From Dugong dugon (lineage: Eukaryota > Chordata > Mammalia > Sirenia > Dugongidae), in contig CM057481.1 of assembly GCA_030035585.1 (NCBI GenBank), forward strand, positions 62,071,128-62,135,127: DNA of 64,000 bases, read 5' to 3'. Positions 34,658 to 46,494 of the stretch are shown here, in pieces (position 1 is the stretch's first letter; each line of letters begins with the position of its first letter). Below the pieces are notes generated by a model that searched no databases, was not told the DNA's origin, and saw nothing but the letters and a program-made list of their open reading frames with translations. Both the position numbers and the translations under genes were made by a program.

Positions 34658-34768
34658 TGGCCAATAAGACATGGTATAATTGAAGACTGGGATCTTATGG
34701 AAAGGTTCATAGAACAAGTGATTTTTAAATATCTTCGAGCAGAACCTGAGGATCATTATTTTTTAATG
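34658..34768 (+). CDS. ACTR3B: ACTR3B exon, residues 76-112
   Basis: A 111-bp, phase-0 exon of 37 codons, [17 protein letters not shown] through [10 protein letters not shown], continuing directly from YATK of the previous exon. It covers the conserved actin-fold subdomain 1 segment (the W-P-I-x-H-G-I-x-x-D-W motif shared with actin). Acceptor cttgttttag|TGG, donor ATG|gtgagt. The final Met and the Ile-Ile in HGIIEDW match ACTR3B; ACTR3 has Val and Leu there as I recall. Ile replaces Met in RF(M/I)EQ, a conservative change. Confidence 0.95.
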
Positions 34769-34889
34769 GTGAGTAACTGGAACTAAGAGGAATATATTAA
34801 CTAAGAAGAACTGCATAATTCCCAGTTGTTGAGATTTTCAATTGAAGATATTCTTCTTGTGGAAGTTTTTCATTCTTTCTAAAGATATT

Positions 34890-35420
34890 TGTGTGAATCA
34901 GGTTCTTTTGTTGCATATAACAGAAGGCTCAACAAAAATGGCCTAAACCACAAGGGGTTTATTATCTGCCAAAATGAGAGGGCCAGAGTTGGGTGGTTGC
35001 AGGGTGGGTTATTTCAGCAGCTCAGAGATGTCACGAAGAATCCAAGTTTTTCCATCTTTTGCTCTGCAGTACTTACTGTGTTAGTCTGGCCTCTTATGTT
35101 GGTTCCTCTCAGGTGCCAGGATAGCTGCCGGAGTTCCTTGCCTCTTCATGTACCTGCATTCAGAGACAGAAGAAGGGATGTTTTTCCTTGCACATCACTT
35201 TTTAAGAATTGAGAAACCTTTTCCCAGAAACCTTCCCAGCAGACTTGCCTCATCTGCCCATGCGTAACCTGTTCACTAGCAAGAGGGATAGTATTATCTT
35301 GACTGGTTTAGATTAATCAAGATTCTCTGCCTGGGGCTGAGGAGGGGGATCCATCTCTGCTCATCGAGGCCTGGGAGGATTTAGGTATCCAAACAAAACC
35401 AGGGCTCTAACAGCAAGGAA
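34890..35420. repeat. Old interspersed repeat, family not assigned
   Basis: The layout 'cataacagaaggctcaacaa' / 'ggggtttattatctgccaaa', then a C/T-rich middle and 'cctggggctgaggaggggga', resembles a dispersed mammalian repeat. Similar opening words appear at 42470-42720. I cannot name the family. Confidence 0.35.
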
Positions 35421-37290
35421 GATGGCAGGAGGAATGGATTTGGATGAACCAACTGTGTACTTTAATATCCTTGTGAAGTAGCCAGATAACTATGGTTATT
35501 ATCCATTTATTATAGCAGAAGAAACTGAGTCAAACTTCATTTTTTTCAGAGTTTAAATCTTATTGTAAAATAAATCTGAGCCAAGTTATGGTCCTTGATT
35601 AGGGATTTAATTGATCTTATTCAAACCAAACATTACAGAGAAATGAAGAAATATCTTCTAGGTTGTAATTGTTCTACTCACAGTAACATATTTCATTCTA
35701 GGGAATGCTCCTTTGAAGTTAAAATTAGTTGCATGTACAAAATTCTTGTTTTATAGAGAGCAATTTCATGTAACATAAATTGAGTATTAAAGCCTACATA
35801 GTTTAGTTTTGAATTTTTTCTATACAAGTACATTGTCAAATGGTTCAAGATCCATTTATATAATTCTTTCTAATGTTAGAATATGAAGTGTTTGTTAGAA
35901 TTTTCTAGTTTAAAATATGTTAACTACAAGGCTATTACAGTGGTTAATCGAATCTGTATACATAGTTAACATTTATTAAAGGTAGTCTTTGAAAGTGTGC
36001 AGATTTTTTTTAGCTATTATATCTTTACAGCTAGAAATTGCCAAGTATGAGCACTGTGTTTTGCAGGCCACTCTGTATTTTTCCATCCTGTGCATCTACG
36101 GTGGTTCATCTAAACTAAACGAAGCCAGGAAACTGACAGTGTGTGAGTGGCTCTGCCTTTATAGCCAAAACAAATCACAGACTCCTGCCTGTCAGATTTG
36201 GCATTTTTCCTTCTCTAGCACGTACATAACTACCTGTTGGATAGAATTTCAGGATGAAGTGCTCTTCCCAGCCGCTTCGTTCTGTCTGCCCCAGCTTGCC
36301 TTGCCAGGGGTTCTACCTCACTTTCCGCTTAGAAGGCCATTGATCTTAGGCCTGGGGACAAATGCAGACACAAGGACACAGCCCACGGGAAATTTTTACT
36401 AAATGAATTTTTTTTTTGATTTAGCTGGCATGTATAAGCTAGTATGATATAACCATTTGCTGGGAAGGAATTGGAGATATTTATTCTGAACATGGAAAAG
36501 CTAAACTTCATTTGCCAAAAATGGGTACCTGCAATGAAAGTTCAAAAATAATCAACTTTATTAAGTCAAAGGAGAAGCAAATATTGTATGATTGTGCTGT
36601 GAACACTGCAGGTCAGGTTCATTGCATGGTATGATTGAGGAAGTGATGAAAATGGTGCATTTCCTTCATGCTTGTGCTGTCAATCCTCAACTGATAGAAT
36701 AGTAAAAGGGGAACAAGGTAGAATATGGAGATACGTGGTCAAGTCATAGAAATTAATGAAAACATTTACTGACCTGCTACATCAGGTAAAGGCTTTTTGG
36801 CATAAAAGAGTCTGAGAGATCCAAATTAGGCGTCCCTCAGTGGCTCTCAAAACTGCCCTCTCTGACTGCTACAACCAGTCATCTGAACATACAGGGCTTC
36901 GAAGTACAGGGTGAACATGAGTTAATTACTGCTGAGACTTTTCAAGGAGGCAAAGATATGCAGACTCATGCTAGGCATGTGGCTTGAGCAGGTGGCAGAT
37001 GGAAGTAGTGCTCTTTTGTCCAATACTGAATTTCCCAGAGCTCAAAACAGAATCATATATTTCAAAGAATTCCAGTGCTATTGAGTAGAAATTAAGTGAT
37101 GCTTTCAGAAGAGATTTTCAAACTATGACTTGTGCAAGAAAGAGCAAGCAGCATGTGCAGATAATCACAATGAGAGAGTCTGGTGATGATGAGAGTGGAT
37201 TAGTTTAGTATGACTAGAGGGCCTAGTGGAAGTGGGGAGTGACAGGGAAAGGAAGTGTCGGACAGCCAACGCATGGTCATAGGCCATAGG
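35421..37290. other. ACTR3B long intron, no gene recognised
   Basis: Part of the 13.7-kb intron (34769-48452). A 137-codon frame at 35989-36402 has no recognisable domain and ordinary intronic composition; I treat it as chance. Confidence 0.45.
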
Positions 37291-37299
37291 CCATAGAGT

Positions 37300-38210
37300 G
37301 GCATGTTCAGATTGTGTTTTAGAAAGAATGGATGGGAGGAGGGCAAAACTACTATCAAAGATTACTCATGATGATCCAAATGAGAGATGATGAGTGCCTG
37401 AATTAATATCATGGCAATGGTAATGGAGAGAAATGGGTGTAGGGGAGTTACATCTTATGCAGGGGTTGAGTTCTTAAGACTGTGTAAGCTGAAACTTATT
37501 TATAGTCAAAATTACTCATGAAAATCTCTCAGAAAGGGTCCATGCAAGAGACCAACATAACATCTCTCAATGACTATAAGAAAACTAACTTTCTTTAGCA
37601 TGGAGGAACTTTCTTCTGCACTAGCTGAGGTAGTTGACATGTGTTTAGGGGTGCCGTACTATGAGAAACATGTACCTTTTACCAGAATTGCCCTCAGTTC
37701 AGCAATACACTCACACTTTGTGAGTATGGAGAAAGAAGTTGAGCCCACCTAAGGGGAATCAGATTCATAGAGCAGATATTCATTAGGCAGAATAGGAGCA
37801 GTCATTTCTCTTGCTCTTGGACCTGACTTCCTCCTCCTGGCCTATACCCTCACAAACTTGTATGTGCTCTCATTTCTTGATGCACCTATCATTGGTTAGA
37901 ATAAGTTACATGTATGTAGCAGAGATTGACAGGAGGTAGGATTGACAGGCCCCAGAGATTAAAATTGGTGGCAGTTAAAGGAGAGGAATCTCAGATGACT
38001 CAGATTTTTGGACTAGGCAATGTGTAGATGGTGATATGATTGATTGAGATGGGAAACATGAGAAGAAACTCACACTTTGAAGGAGAATGAAGAAGGAGAG
38101 TTTGGTTTTGCACATGCTGAAGTCTAAGGGTACCTGTGGACTGTACCGGTGAAGAAGTCGGGTAGGCTGTAAAGGCTTATTTATCATCTAGGTGCAGGCT
38201 CTGAGCTGCA
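37300..38210 (+). repeat. Old dispersed repeat, interrupted copy
   Basis: Words such as 'gagagatgatgagtgcctga', 'tggtaatggagagaaatggg', then after about 480 bp 'attgacaggccccagagatt' and 'tttggttttgcacatgctga' follow the order of a common ancient mammalian repeat. Another copy of an earlier part of the same family is at 55440-56130. The intervening 37440-37920 looks like an insertion of unknown type. Confidence 0.4.
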
Positions 38211-39107
38211 GGTAGTGATTTTAGGAGTCAGTGGCACTTACTTGTTGAACATGGAGTGAAATTTCACTCTGATTACCCAAAATATACCATTCTTGGTATT
38301 TTAGAGATGAATGTATGAATCTATGGTTATCTTGAAATCTCTAGGTAAAGTTCAGGTTCCAGCTCTGTGAAAGAACTTTTTCACAAACCTTCCTGGTGAA
38401 ATTGAAAATTTGTAGTCACTTACTAAAAGTGATATAAATCTGAATCAGAATTACAGTCTGTCTTGACTTACTATAAATAGTTCCCTTTCTGATCCTGCCC
38501 TGGCCGATGTAGTAGCCGTGAGCCAGTATAGAGTTGGACTTCGTTGGGTTTGTTAAATCGGTTACTACTGGCCCATGTGCTTTCCAGCTTCCAAAATACT
38601 GGCATCTCTTCTCCCATTCTTCCTGTCTTTGAGCATTTATATTTTTTAAAAGGTTTCTTTATTGGAGTTATAGAGGGGTTCAGGAATGGAGCAAAATTAG
38701 GTACATATGTTCAGTTTTTTATCTTTATCCAGAAATATGGAATTGATTTTCATGGTGATATTTTATCGTTGTTATGAATAAAAATGTTTATGTAGCTTGC
38801 AGTCATGTGATATTCTGATCATATGCTTTAGTTTAAAAAAAAAAAAAAAGAAAAACTTGATATCCCCAATTTAGATCTTGTTGTAAATAATGGTTTGGAA
38901 GTTTTATTTAAATTGGTCTCCTGAAGGAATGATTACTGGTGACAGACATAGAAGAAATGAAGGATTGAAGAAGAAATGGGTTTAGTGTCACGGTTCTCAG
39001 AGCTCATGAGGATGTGGCCTTAAAGGCGAATTTGACTCAAGAACCAGAACTCTATTAATATTGTGAACATTCTGTGAACTGGAAGTAGATTTAATTTAAT
39101 TAATTGA
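38211..39107. other. ACTR3B long intron, no gene recognised
   Basis: AT-rich intron with an A-run at 38834-38848. Nothing else is recognised before the T-run at 39108-39114, which marks the 3' end of a retroposed sequence on the - strand. Confidence 0.45.
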
Positions 39108-42100
39108 TTTTTTTGTACACTGGTCTTTAATTTTTAATTAGAATTAACTATCAAAGACACGGCAGCTTTCAAGTCTTTGACTGAGCTTAACAGTGTTTAA
39201 CAGTGGTTTTATTAGGTGAATGCTTAAAAGTATTCAACATTAAATTCAGTTTACTTCACAATGTTTGCAAATACATTATTAGCAATTCTTTTTTTATTGT
39301 TGTAGTTTATGTGAAAGTTTGCAGTTAGTCTCTCATACAAAAATTTATACATACATTTTTATGTGACCTTAATTGCTCTCCCTATACTGTGACACACTCC
39401 TCCTTTCCACCCCTGATTTCCCATGTCCATTCAACCAGCTCCTAACCCTCTCTGCTTTCTCATCTCACCTCCAGACAGAAGCTGCCCATTTAGTCTCATG
39501 TATCTACTTGAACTAAGAAGCACACTCTTCACGAATATCATTTTATATCCCATAGTTCAGTCTAATCTTTGTCTGAAGAGTTGGCCTCGGGAATTGTTTT
39601 AGTTCTGGGTTGACAGAAAGTCCAGGGGCCATGCTTTCTGGGGTTCCTCCACTCTCAGTCAGACCATTAAGTCTGGTCTTTTTACTACAATTTGAGTTCT
39701 GCACCCCACTTTTCTCCTGCTCCATCAGGGACTTTCTGTTGTGTTCCCTGTCAGGGCGGTCATTGGTGGTAGCCGGGTACCATCTAGTTCTTCTGGTCTC
39801 AGGCTGATGCAGTCTCTGGTTTATGTGGCCGTTTCTGTCTCTTGGGCTAATGCTTTCCTTGTGTCTTTGGTGTTCTTCATTCTTCTTTACTCCAGGTGGT
39901 TGGGATCAATTGGTGCATCTTAGATGGCTGCTCGCTAGCTTTTAAGACCCCAGCTGCCACTCACCAAAGTAGGATGCAGAACATTTTCTTAATAAACTTT
40001 GTTACGCCAGTTGACCTAGATGTCCCATGAAAACATGGTCCCGAGACCCCTGCCCTTGCTATTCTGTCCTTTCAAGTGTTTGATTGTGTTCAGGAAACTT
40101 CTTAGCTTTGGTTTAGTCCAGTTGTGCTGACTTCCCCTTTAGTGTGCGCTGTCCTTCCCTTCACCTAAGATAATTCTTGTCTACTATGAAGTTAGTGAAT
40201 AACCCTCACCCTCCCTCCCCACCCTCGTAACCATCAAAGAATGTTTTCTCCTGTGTTTAAACCTTTTCTTGAGTTCTTATAATAGTGGTCTTAAACAATA
40301 TTTATCCTTCTGTGACTGACTAAATTGACTCAGCATAATGCCCTCCAGATTCCTCCATGTTATAAGATGTTTCACGGATTCTTCATTGTTCTTTATTGTT
40401 GTGTAGTATTCTATTGTGTGAATGTACCATAATTTGTTTATCTATTCATCCGTTGATGGGCATCTAGGTTGTTTCCATCTTTTTGCTGTTGTGAACAGTG
40501 CTGTGGTGAACATGGGTGTACATGTATCTATTCGTGTGATGGCTTTTATTTCTCTAGCATATATTCCAAGGAGCGGGATTGCTGGATCCTATGGTACTTC
40601 TATTTCTAGCTTTTTAAGGAAGCGCCAAATCGATTTCGTAAGTGGTTGTACCATTTTACATTCCCACCAGCAGTGTATAAATGTTCCAGTCTCTCCACAA
40701 CCTCTCCTACATTTATTATTTTGTGTTTTTTGGATTAATGCTAGCCTTGTTGGGGTGAGATGGTGTCTCATTATAGTTTTGATTTGCATTTCTCTAATGG
40801 CTAATGATCATGAGCAATTTCTTCATGTGTCTGTTAGCCGCCTGAATGTCTTCTTTGGTGCAGTGCCTGTTCATATCCTTTGCCCATTTTTTAATTGGGT
40901 TATTTGTCTTTTTGTTGTTGAGGTTTTGCAGTATCTTGTAGATTTTAGAGATTAGATGCTGACTGGATTAGTCATAGGCAAAATTTTTTTCCCAGTCTGT
41001 AGATTATCTTTTGACTCTATTGGTGAAGTTTTTTGATGAGCATAAGTGTTTAATTTTTAGGAGCTCCTGGTTATCTAGTTTCTCTTCTGGTGTTTGTGCA
41101 TTGTTACTTATGGTTCGTATTCTGTTTATGCCATATATTAGGACTCCTAGTGTTGTCCCTGTTTTTTCTTCCATGATCTTTATCGTTTTAGATTTTATAT
41201 TTAGGTCTTTGATTCATTTTGAATTCGTTTTTGTGCATGATGTGAGGCATAGGTCTTGTTTCTTTTTTTTGCAGATGGATATCCAGTTATGCCGGCACCA
41301 TTTGTTAAAGAGACTGTCTTTTCCCCGATTAACGAACTTTGGGCCTTTGTCAAATATCAGCCGCTCGTAGGTGGATGAATTTATGTCTCGATTCTCAATT
41401 CTGTTCCATTGGTCTGTGTATCTCATTATTAGCAATTCTTAAGTATTTCAAATCAACCAACTTGAAGTATAGAAGGCTTGCTCTCAGAGAACTCTTCTAA
41501 GGTGACATGAAGATTGAAAGAAGCCTATGTATTGAGTCCAAGTCTCTAACTAACCACAACCATGTCATCACTGATGAACTCACATGAGGGAACTTCTGGG
41601 TTGAGTGCTGCAGGCCCCTTCCTGATCTTGCCAGATGCATTATAATGTGACCCATGGCAAGGGCAGTAATAACCACTGATATCTCCTGCATTTGTGATGG
41701 GTACCGTAACCAAGATGAGTGCAGACACCAGTCAGGACAATTCATTCAGGTTTCTTTACTTGTTCTAAGACATGCTATGGGTCCCTCAACTGGGACACTT
41801 TGACTGCAGCTGCCTGCTCAATTTCTTTCTTGGTTCTATGATGCACAAACAGGGGTTTGCCTCTTCCTCCGAAGGCTGTGTTTTTGCCTTCTGGAGTATT
41901 GGATAACTTGATTTCGGTTTTTGACACGGCCAGCCCATCCACTGACGCACTCATGCTGGAAACAAACCGGGAAGCGACATTCTCTGCAGCCTTTGCAACA
42001 CCCGCAGTGGTCATGGTAGTGACCTAACAGGAGAAGCCTTTTCTAGCCTCACTGCTGTTTTGAAGACTGTCTACTATCTAACACTTTGGCACAACGTTAG

Positions 42101-42368
42101 TCAGTGAAGTCAGACACTTTGATGTCTATATGGGAATAACGAACAGAAGCAGGGACGTTGTGGCCCACAGAGGTGACCAAAGGCCAGCCCACGGCCTGCT
42201 CACTCAGTGACTCCCAGCATAGGAGGGGCCGCTTCAGGTCCAGCCCATGTGGCTCCGACATGGTGAGCACCAAGGCCTGCATTGGGGCCACAGTGTGGCC
42301 ACCACCACGTGGGACATGGCCTACAGGACAGGCGCGAATGGGCCTGAGTAAGGTGGTGACTGACAGTT
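39108..42368 (-). pseudogene. UQCRFS1: Processed pseudogene of UQCRFS1 (Rieske iron-sulfur protein)
   Basis: UQCRFS1 is the Rieske 2Fe-2S subunit of mitochondrial complex III. The coding-derived part is 41546-42368 on the - strand, intronless, covering presequence to C-terminus: 'LDLKRPLL', '[10 protein letters not shown]', '[13 protein letters not shown]', '[12 protein letters not shown]', '[15 protein letters not shown]', then the cluster-binding '[15 protein letters not shown]' and '[15 protein letters not shown]' with a stop at 41546-41548. The start ATG is lost and there are several frameshifts and stops (for example TGA replacing the W in VKKPEW). The 3' UTR part continues to a T-run at 39108-39114 preceded by - strand ATTAAA (39126-39131), and is split by an L1 at 39291-41423. 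It is non-functional. Confidence 0.88.
39291..41423 (-). mobile_element. 5'-truncated L1 with perfect 17-bp duplication
   Basis: A 2133-bp L1 3' part on the - strand: T-rich edge at 39289-39296, ~1-kb 3' UTR of the same type as at 4677-5720, and the ORF2 C-terminal third with the cysteine motif ('[18 protein letters not shown]', about 40650-40710). The 17-bp word CATTATTAGCAATTCTT is identical at 39274-39290 and 41424-41440, and the right copy is followed by AA as expected for L1 endonuclease cleavage. It is broken by frameshifts and cannot code. Confidence 0.92.
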
Positions 42369-43358
42369 CCTCCAACAGCCAGGCTGGTCACAGGAATAAC
42401 CCTCTGCCCACGGCATTGAAGTATATAGGTTTTAATGTAAATTCTTCAAAGATGGTGAATTGTTTTTGGCAACAAGTAATAGAGATCTGAAAAACAATAG
42501 GTTAAACAAATTGGTATTTTATTTTCTTATATAAAAAAAAAAATCGTAGCAAAGGAGTCTGGCGTTGGTATGACAGCTCCCTGGTGTCATTAGGGATCTT
42601 TTTACTCTTGTATCATTAGTAAATGGTTTCCATTCTAAGGATGCCTCATGAGTGCAAGTTGGCTACTGCAGCTCCAGTCATCATCTCTACCTTCCAGGAA
42701 GGAAGAAGATGGTAAGTGCAGGAGGAAGTCTATTACTTGAGTCTACCCTCAACCTTGTAAGGAGCTTTCCTCGAAGATGTATACATCACTTTGTGTTTAC
42801 ATCTTATTGACTGGAACTTATTCACATACCCGCTCTTGTCCACAAGGAAGTCTGGGAAATCCTTTTTGTCTGGGCCTGCTGCCTCCTCCTGTAATAGATC
42901 AGGGGTCTGTCAGTAAGGAAGAAGGGGAGAATGGATATTGTATGGGTAATTCTCAGTTCCATAACGATGTAACTCACCGGTATGATGACAGTGGCAAAAC
43001 AAGAGTTTGACTGCTTTCACAAGTCTGACGATTCTACCCACGTGGAGAGTTGTCATCTGCGTTAGGTACTCAGAGGGCCAGGGGAAAGCTATGTCAGGGT
43101 GTGCTGCATCTCCTGCTCTCTTGCCGTCTTGCTTCTGTTAAGTTTCTCTCTGTCTGTGAATAAATAAATAAGGAAGTTACGTTAGGAGTTTGTGTGGTCT
43201 TTCTATAGGCTGTAACCCAGTGAAGTGTTGCAGAATTTAATGCCTCACATGAGATTTTTTTTTTTCATCATAGTAGTACTGTAAGTATGCTATAGAAAAT
43301 TTAAAGATACTGATGGGACTTTCCATAATCCTATCACATTAACGTAGTTATTATTAAT
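42369..43358. other. Intronic DNA with an old unassigned repeat
   Basis: 42470-42720 has a dispersed-repeat look ('ggttaaacaaattggtattt', 'tggctactgcagctccagtc') comparable to 34890-35420. The rest shows no gene. Confidence 0.35.
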
Positions 43359-43960
43359 TGTGGTGTGATTGATTACATTTGTGTGGCCTTTCTAGCTATG
43401 GTCTTGTAACTCCCACCCAGGTGATTGAGTGGGACTGTGTGATAGGGTAATTGTGACCCACCAAGGGGATTGGTCAGTTTTGCCTTAAAAGAGAGCCAAT
43501 TCCAGAGCTCAAGGGAGGAGCCCACCATCACCAAGGAAAGAGAGAGTCGGCAGCAGGAGATGGCGTGGTAGGCTTCCCGGCCCACGGAGAGAGGAAGCTG
43601 AGTGCCTTAGGGCGGAGACTGAGGGCCAGGGAGAGACGTGCCTGTCAGCACAGCAGAGGAGAGGCTATCCTGATGAAAGAACTGTATCCTGAGTGTTCTT
43701 GAGCCTAAATTGTAACTGTTACTTCCCTAAGAGACACCATAATTATGAGTATGGTCTGTGAATTCTGTGTGGCCATTGCAATGAATTATTGAACCCAGTA
43801 GAGAGTGCTATGGGAGGGACAGTTGGTGTCAGAATTGGTAGAGATCCCGAGAGAGGAGGCATGTCTGACCTCCACCTCATAGGAATCAGCCCTGGGCTGT
43901 TGGTGTTGGTTCCCTTTCCCTCTTGTGAGGTTGGAGGAAGTCAGATACCTCCCTCACGCT
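43359..43960 (+). mobile_element. ERVL-type LTR with primer-binding site and short leader
   Basis: A candidate LTR runs from TGTGGTGTG (43359) to ...GGGACA (43821), 463 bp. Two bases later comes TGGTGTCAGA (43824-43833), which matches the 3' end complement of tRNA-Leu used as primer by ERVL elements. About 125 bp of internal leader follows and then the element stops, so only the 5' part is present. No coding domain is left, and no duplication can be checked because the 3' end is missing. Confidence 0.55.
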
Positions 43961-44039
43961 GGTTTTACGTTAACATTGAGTATATTCTTATTTAATCTTG
44001 TCACCTATGTTTTTACATGATTTTATACTCAATTTTGTA

Positions 44040-44770
44040 TCCCCCCCATTTTCTTTCACAGATTTCATAACTCTAATTTTTATCTTTTTAGCATTTCCAC
44101 TATTTTTAGACATTCAAGAACCATTATTTTTAGACATTCAAGAACCACTGTTTTTAGACATTTAATTTTGCTTCTGATTTCATGGGTTTGTAAGAGACAA
44201 CGTAAAGTAATTTTTGCAGGACCAGTATTCCCCCTTGTATGTAGAACATTTTTTATTAAAACGAACTACCGACATGTAACTACGGGATTCAGAAGTATTA
44301 ATAATTTATGCCCTTCACACTGCCATCAGCAATGTACAAGAGAGCCACTTTAGTTGAACCCTTGTCAGCATTCATTATCATCACTTTGATTATTTAATAG
44401 ATTAGAAATTTCAACTTATGTTTTTAATTGGCATTTTTGATAACTTTTTGACCCTAACCATTTTTTCGCATATTAGTTGTATTTCCTTTTTTTGTGAATT
44501 ATTTGTTCATGCCCTGTTCTCTTTTACATACCAGTGTTTATTGTTTTACTTATTGCTGTGATTCCTAGGAACTTTTTATATGAACTCTTTAATATAATTA
44601 AGATAGGAAGAGGCATTTATTTGTCATCCTTGTACTAAATATTTTTTTTCTCAGTTGATTTTTTTGGCCATTTTTTGAATATCTGTAACTTTTATGTAGT
44701 AAAATCTATTTCCCTTTGGTGCTTATATTTAATCCATACGCATCTGAGATTTATTTGTAATATAATTTGA
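44040..44770 (-). mobile_element. Old L1ME-type 3' region
   Basis: Reversed L1 words appear in order: 'gcccttcacactgccatcag', 'aacccttgtcagcattcatt', 'gttcatgccctgttctcttt' and 'aggaactttttatatgaact'. It is strongly diverged and carries a short tandem repeat. Confidence 0.5.
44102..44163. repeat. 24-bp tandem repeat, about 2.6 copies
   Basis: The unit 'atttttagacattcaagaac' plus 'catt' starts at 44102, 44126 and 44150 (the third copy partial). The two full copies differ at only two bases near their ends. Confidence 0.85.
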
Positions 44771-45139
44771 CACTGAACTTAAACCCAGAGAGCATCCAGA
44801 GAGCAGGGGTTTGTTGGATTCTTGTGGGTGCTGTGACTACAGGCTCCCTTTTTGCTTTACCCTTTAGATTCAGGTTTTTATTCTACTTTGTAAATTCACA
44901 CACCAGTAGGGAGCTCTCAACTGGCAGGCAGGAAACAGTCCCTGAATGTATGTACTCATAGCTTTTCATACCTTTTAAACTTCCTCTCTGGATACGTTTT
45001 TCTCCTCCTTTACTCAGTTTAAGTGTCTTGTTTATTAAGTTAACTTATTATTATGGTGCTTGTCTTCCTGTTCAAGGTGAGAAAAGCTTTGCAGGTCTGT
45101 TTAGGTTATTTCTTCTGGTGTGAAACACATTATTGATAG

Positions 45140-45460
45140 TAGCTACAACTGACGTTTGTTGAGAACTTTGCACGTGTGCGGACCTGTTCTGAGTGTTTAT
45201 ATGTATTTACTCATGTAGGGGATTCCCACCAGCAGCCCTCTGAGGGCTATAGTAGTGTTCTTAGGCCCATCGTTCAGCTTGATAGAGTACACTTTAAGAG
45301 ATGTATTGAAACCAGTATTGTTGGGATCTGCAGCTGTTACTCATGAGCTTTAAATGGAAGGAATCTAAAATAATAATTGCTAATTTTTATAGTGCTCTGT
45401 GCTGGGCATGTCACAGGTACTAACAAATTTAATCCTCTCCACCCCTTGAGGCAGGCACAG
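45140..45460 (+). mobile_element. MIR fragments
   Basis: Two stretches resemble MIR: 45150-45265 ('ttgttgagaactttgcacgt', 'tatgtatttactcatgtagg') and 45385-45460 ('tttttatagtgctctgtgct', 'acaaatttaatcctctccac'). Confidence 0.5.
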
Positions 45461-45985
45461 TAAAATAATGTACTGTTGATTAACTGTTAGATCCCTTATT
45501 TACAATATGCTTTTGAGTCTGATGTCATTTTTTCTTCTCCCAAGTTTTGAGATTGACTTTCTCTCCTAACCAGGGAATATATTGATTCTAATCAGAATGA
45601 CTGAAATTTACTTGAGCTGTATAGTTGAGCTTTGCACCAGTTCCTGCAGAGGAGTCTGAAGTAAAATACAGGCTCGTTGGTAGCTAGAGTTTTTTGTTTG
45701 TTTGCATGCATCTGGCACAGAAGTAGAGAGGTACAAAAGGATCTCTAATGAAAGAGGCCTCCTTCCCACCTGTTCTCTGCCTTCCAGGTCCCCCTTCTAG
45801 AGGCAACACTGTTACCAGTTAATTGTTTATCTTTCCAGAGATAATGGTATGCAGGTCTATAGCTTATAAATAAACTTTTACACAGATGGCAACAAACTGT
45901 ACGTACTGTTGTACACTTTTTTAAAATGGTTTTCATCAAAAATTGATACAAAAGAATATTTTTTAAAAAATGTATATAGTATAGA

Positions 45986-46186
45986 AGGAGCCCTGGTGGC
46001 ACAAACAGTTAAGCCCTTGGCTGCTAACCAGAAGGTTGGGGTTCGAACCTACCCAGTGGCTCCGTAAGAAAGACCTGGTGATCAGCTTCTGTAAAGATTA
46101 CAGTCAAGAAAATGTTACCGGGCAGTTCTGCTCTGTCACATGGGTTAGCCATGAGTTGAAAATGACTCGATGGCACCCAACAACAA
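45986..46186 (+). mobile_element. Afrotherian SINE, CAA-tail subtype
   Basis: Starts 'aggagccctggtggcacaaa', has 'aaggttggggttcgaaccta' (box-B-like), 'gacctggtgatcagcttctg' and 'tctgctctgtcacatgggtt', and ends 'cgatggcacccaacaacaa'. The flanking words 'gtatagaa' and 'gtatagag' suggest a short target duplication. The CAA-type end differs from the T-rich end of most other copies here. Confidence 0.85.
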
Positions 46187-46189
46187 TAT

Positions 46190-46400
46190 TGTATAGAGAC
46201 ACTTTCCTCTTTTTCATTTAACAGTATATCATGGAGATTGTTTCATAGTAGCACGTATAGAGCTGCCTCGTCCTTTTTAATACTTTGCTGCAAAATATTG
46301 TACTTTGTGGATGTAGTATTTATTTAATCAGTTCATTAGGTGGGCCTTTAGGTTGTTTCTGATCATCTGCTACTTACGATGTTTTAAATGGGTCTCTTGC
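46190..46400 (-). mobile_element. Old L1ME-type 3'-end fragment
   Basis: Reversed 3'-end words include 'catttaacagtatatcatgg', 'cgtatagagctgcctcgtcc' and 'gcctttaggttgtttctgat'. Adjacent to the SINE above. Confidence 0.55.
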
Positions 46401-46494
46401 TTATAGATTTAATTTGATTTTGTTTTACGGTTTTAACTGAGAGATGTTTAATTTTTATAAGTGAGTTTCTCATTTATATTTGTTGATAATTTTC

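Noticed and set aside
35989-36402. 137-codon + strand open frame in the long ACTR3B intron
   Set aside because: No domain, no start or splice context, and no repeat-independent conservation can be seen; composition is like the surrounding intron.
39108-42450. Target-site duplication for the UQCRFS1 retrocopy
   Set aside because: Candidate A/T-rich words next to the poly(A) and beyond 42368 do not match convincingly, so no duplication is claimed.
42158-42490. 110-codon + strand frame
   Set aside because: It lies antisense over the presequence part of the UQCRFS1 pseudogene.
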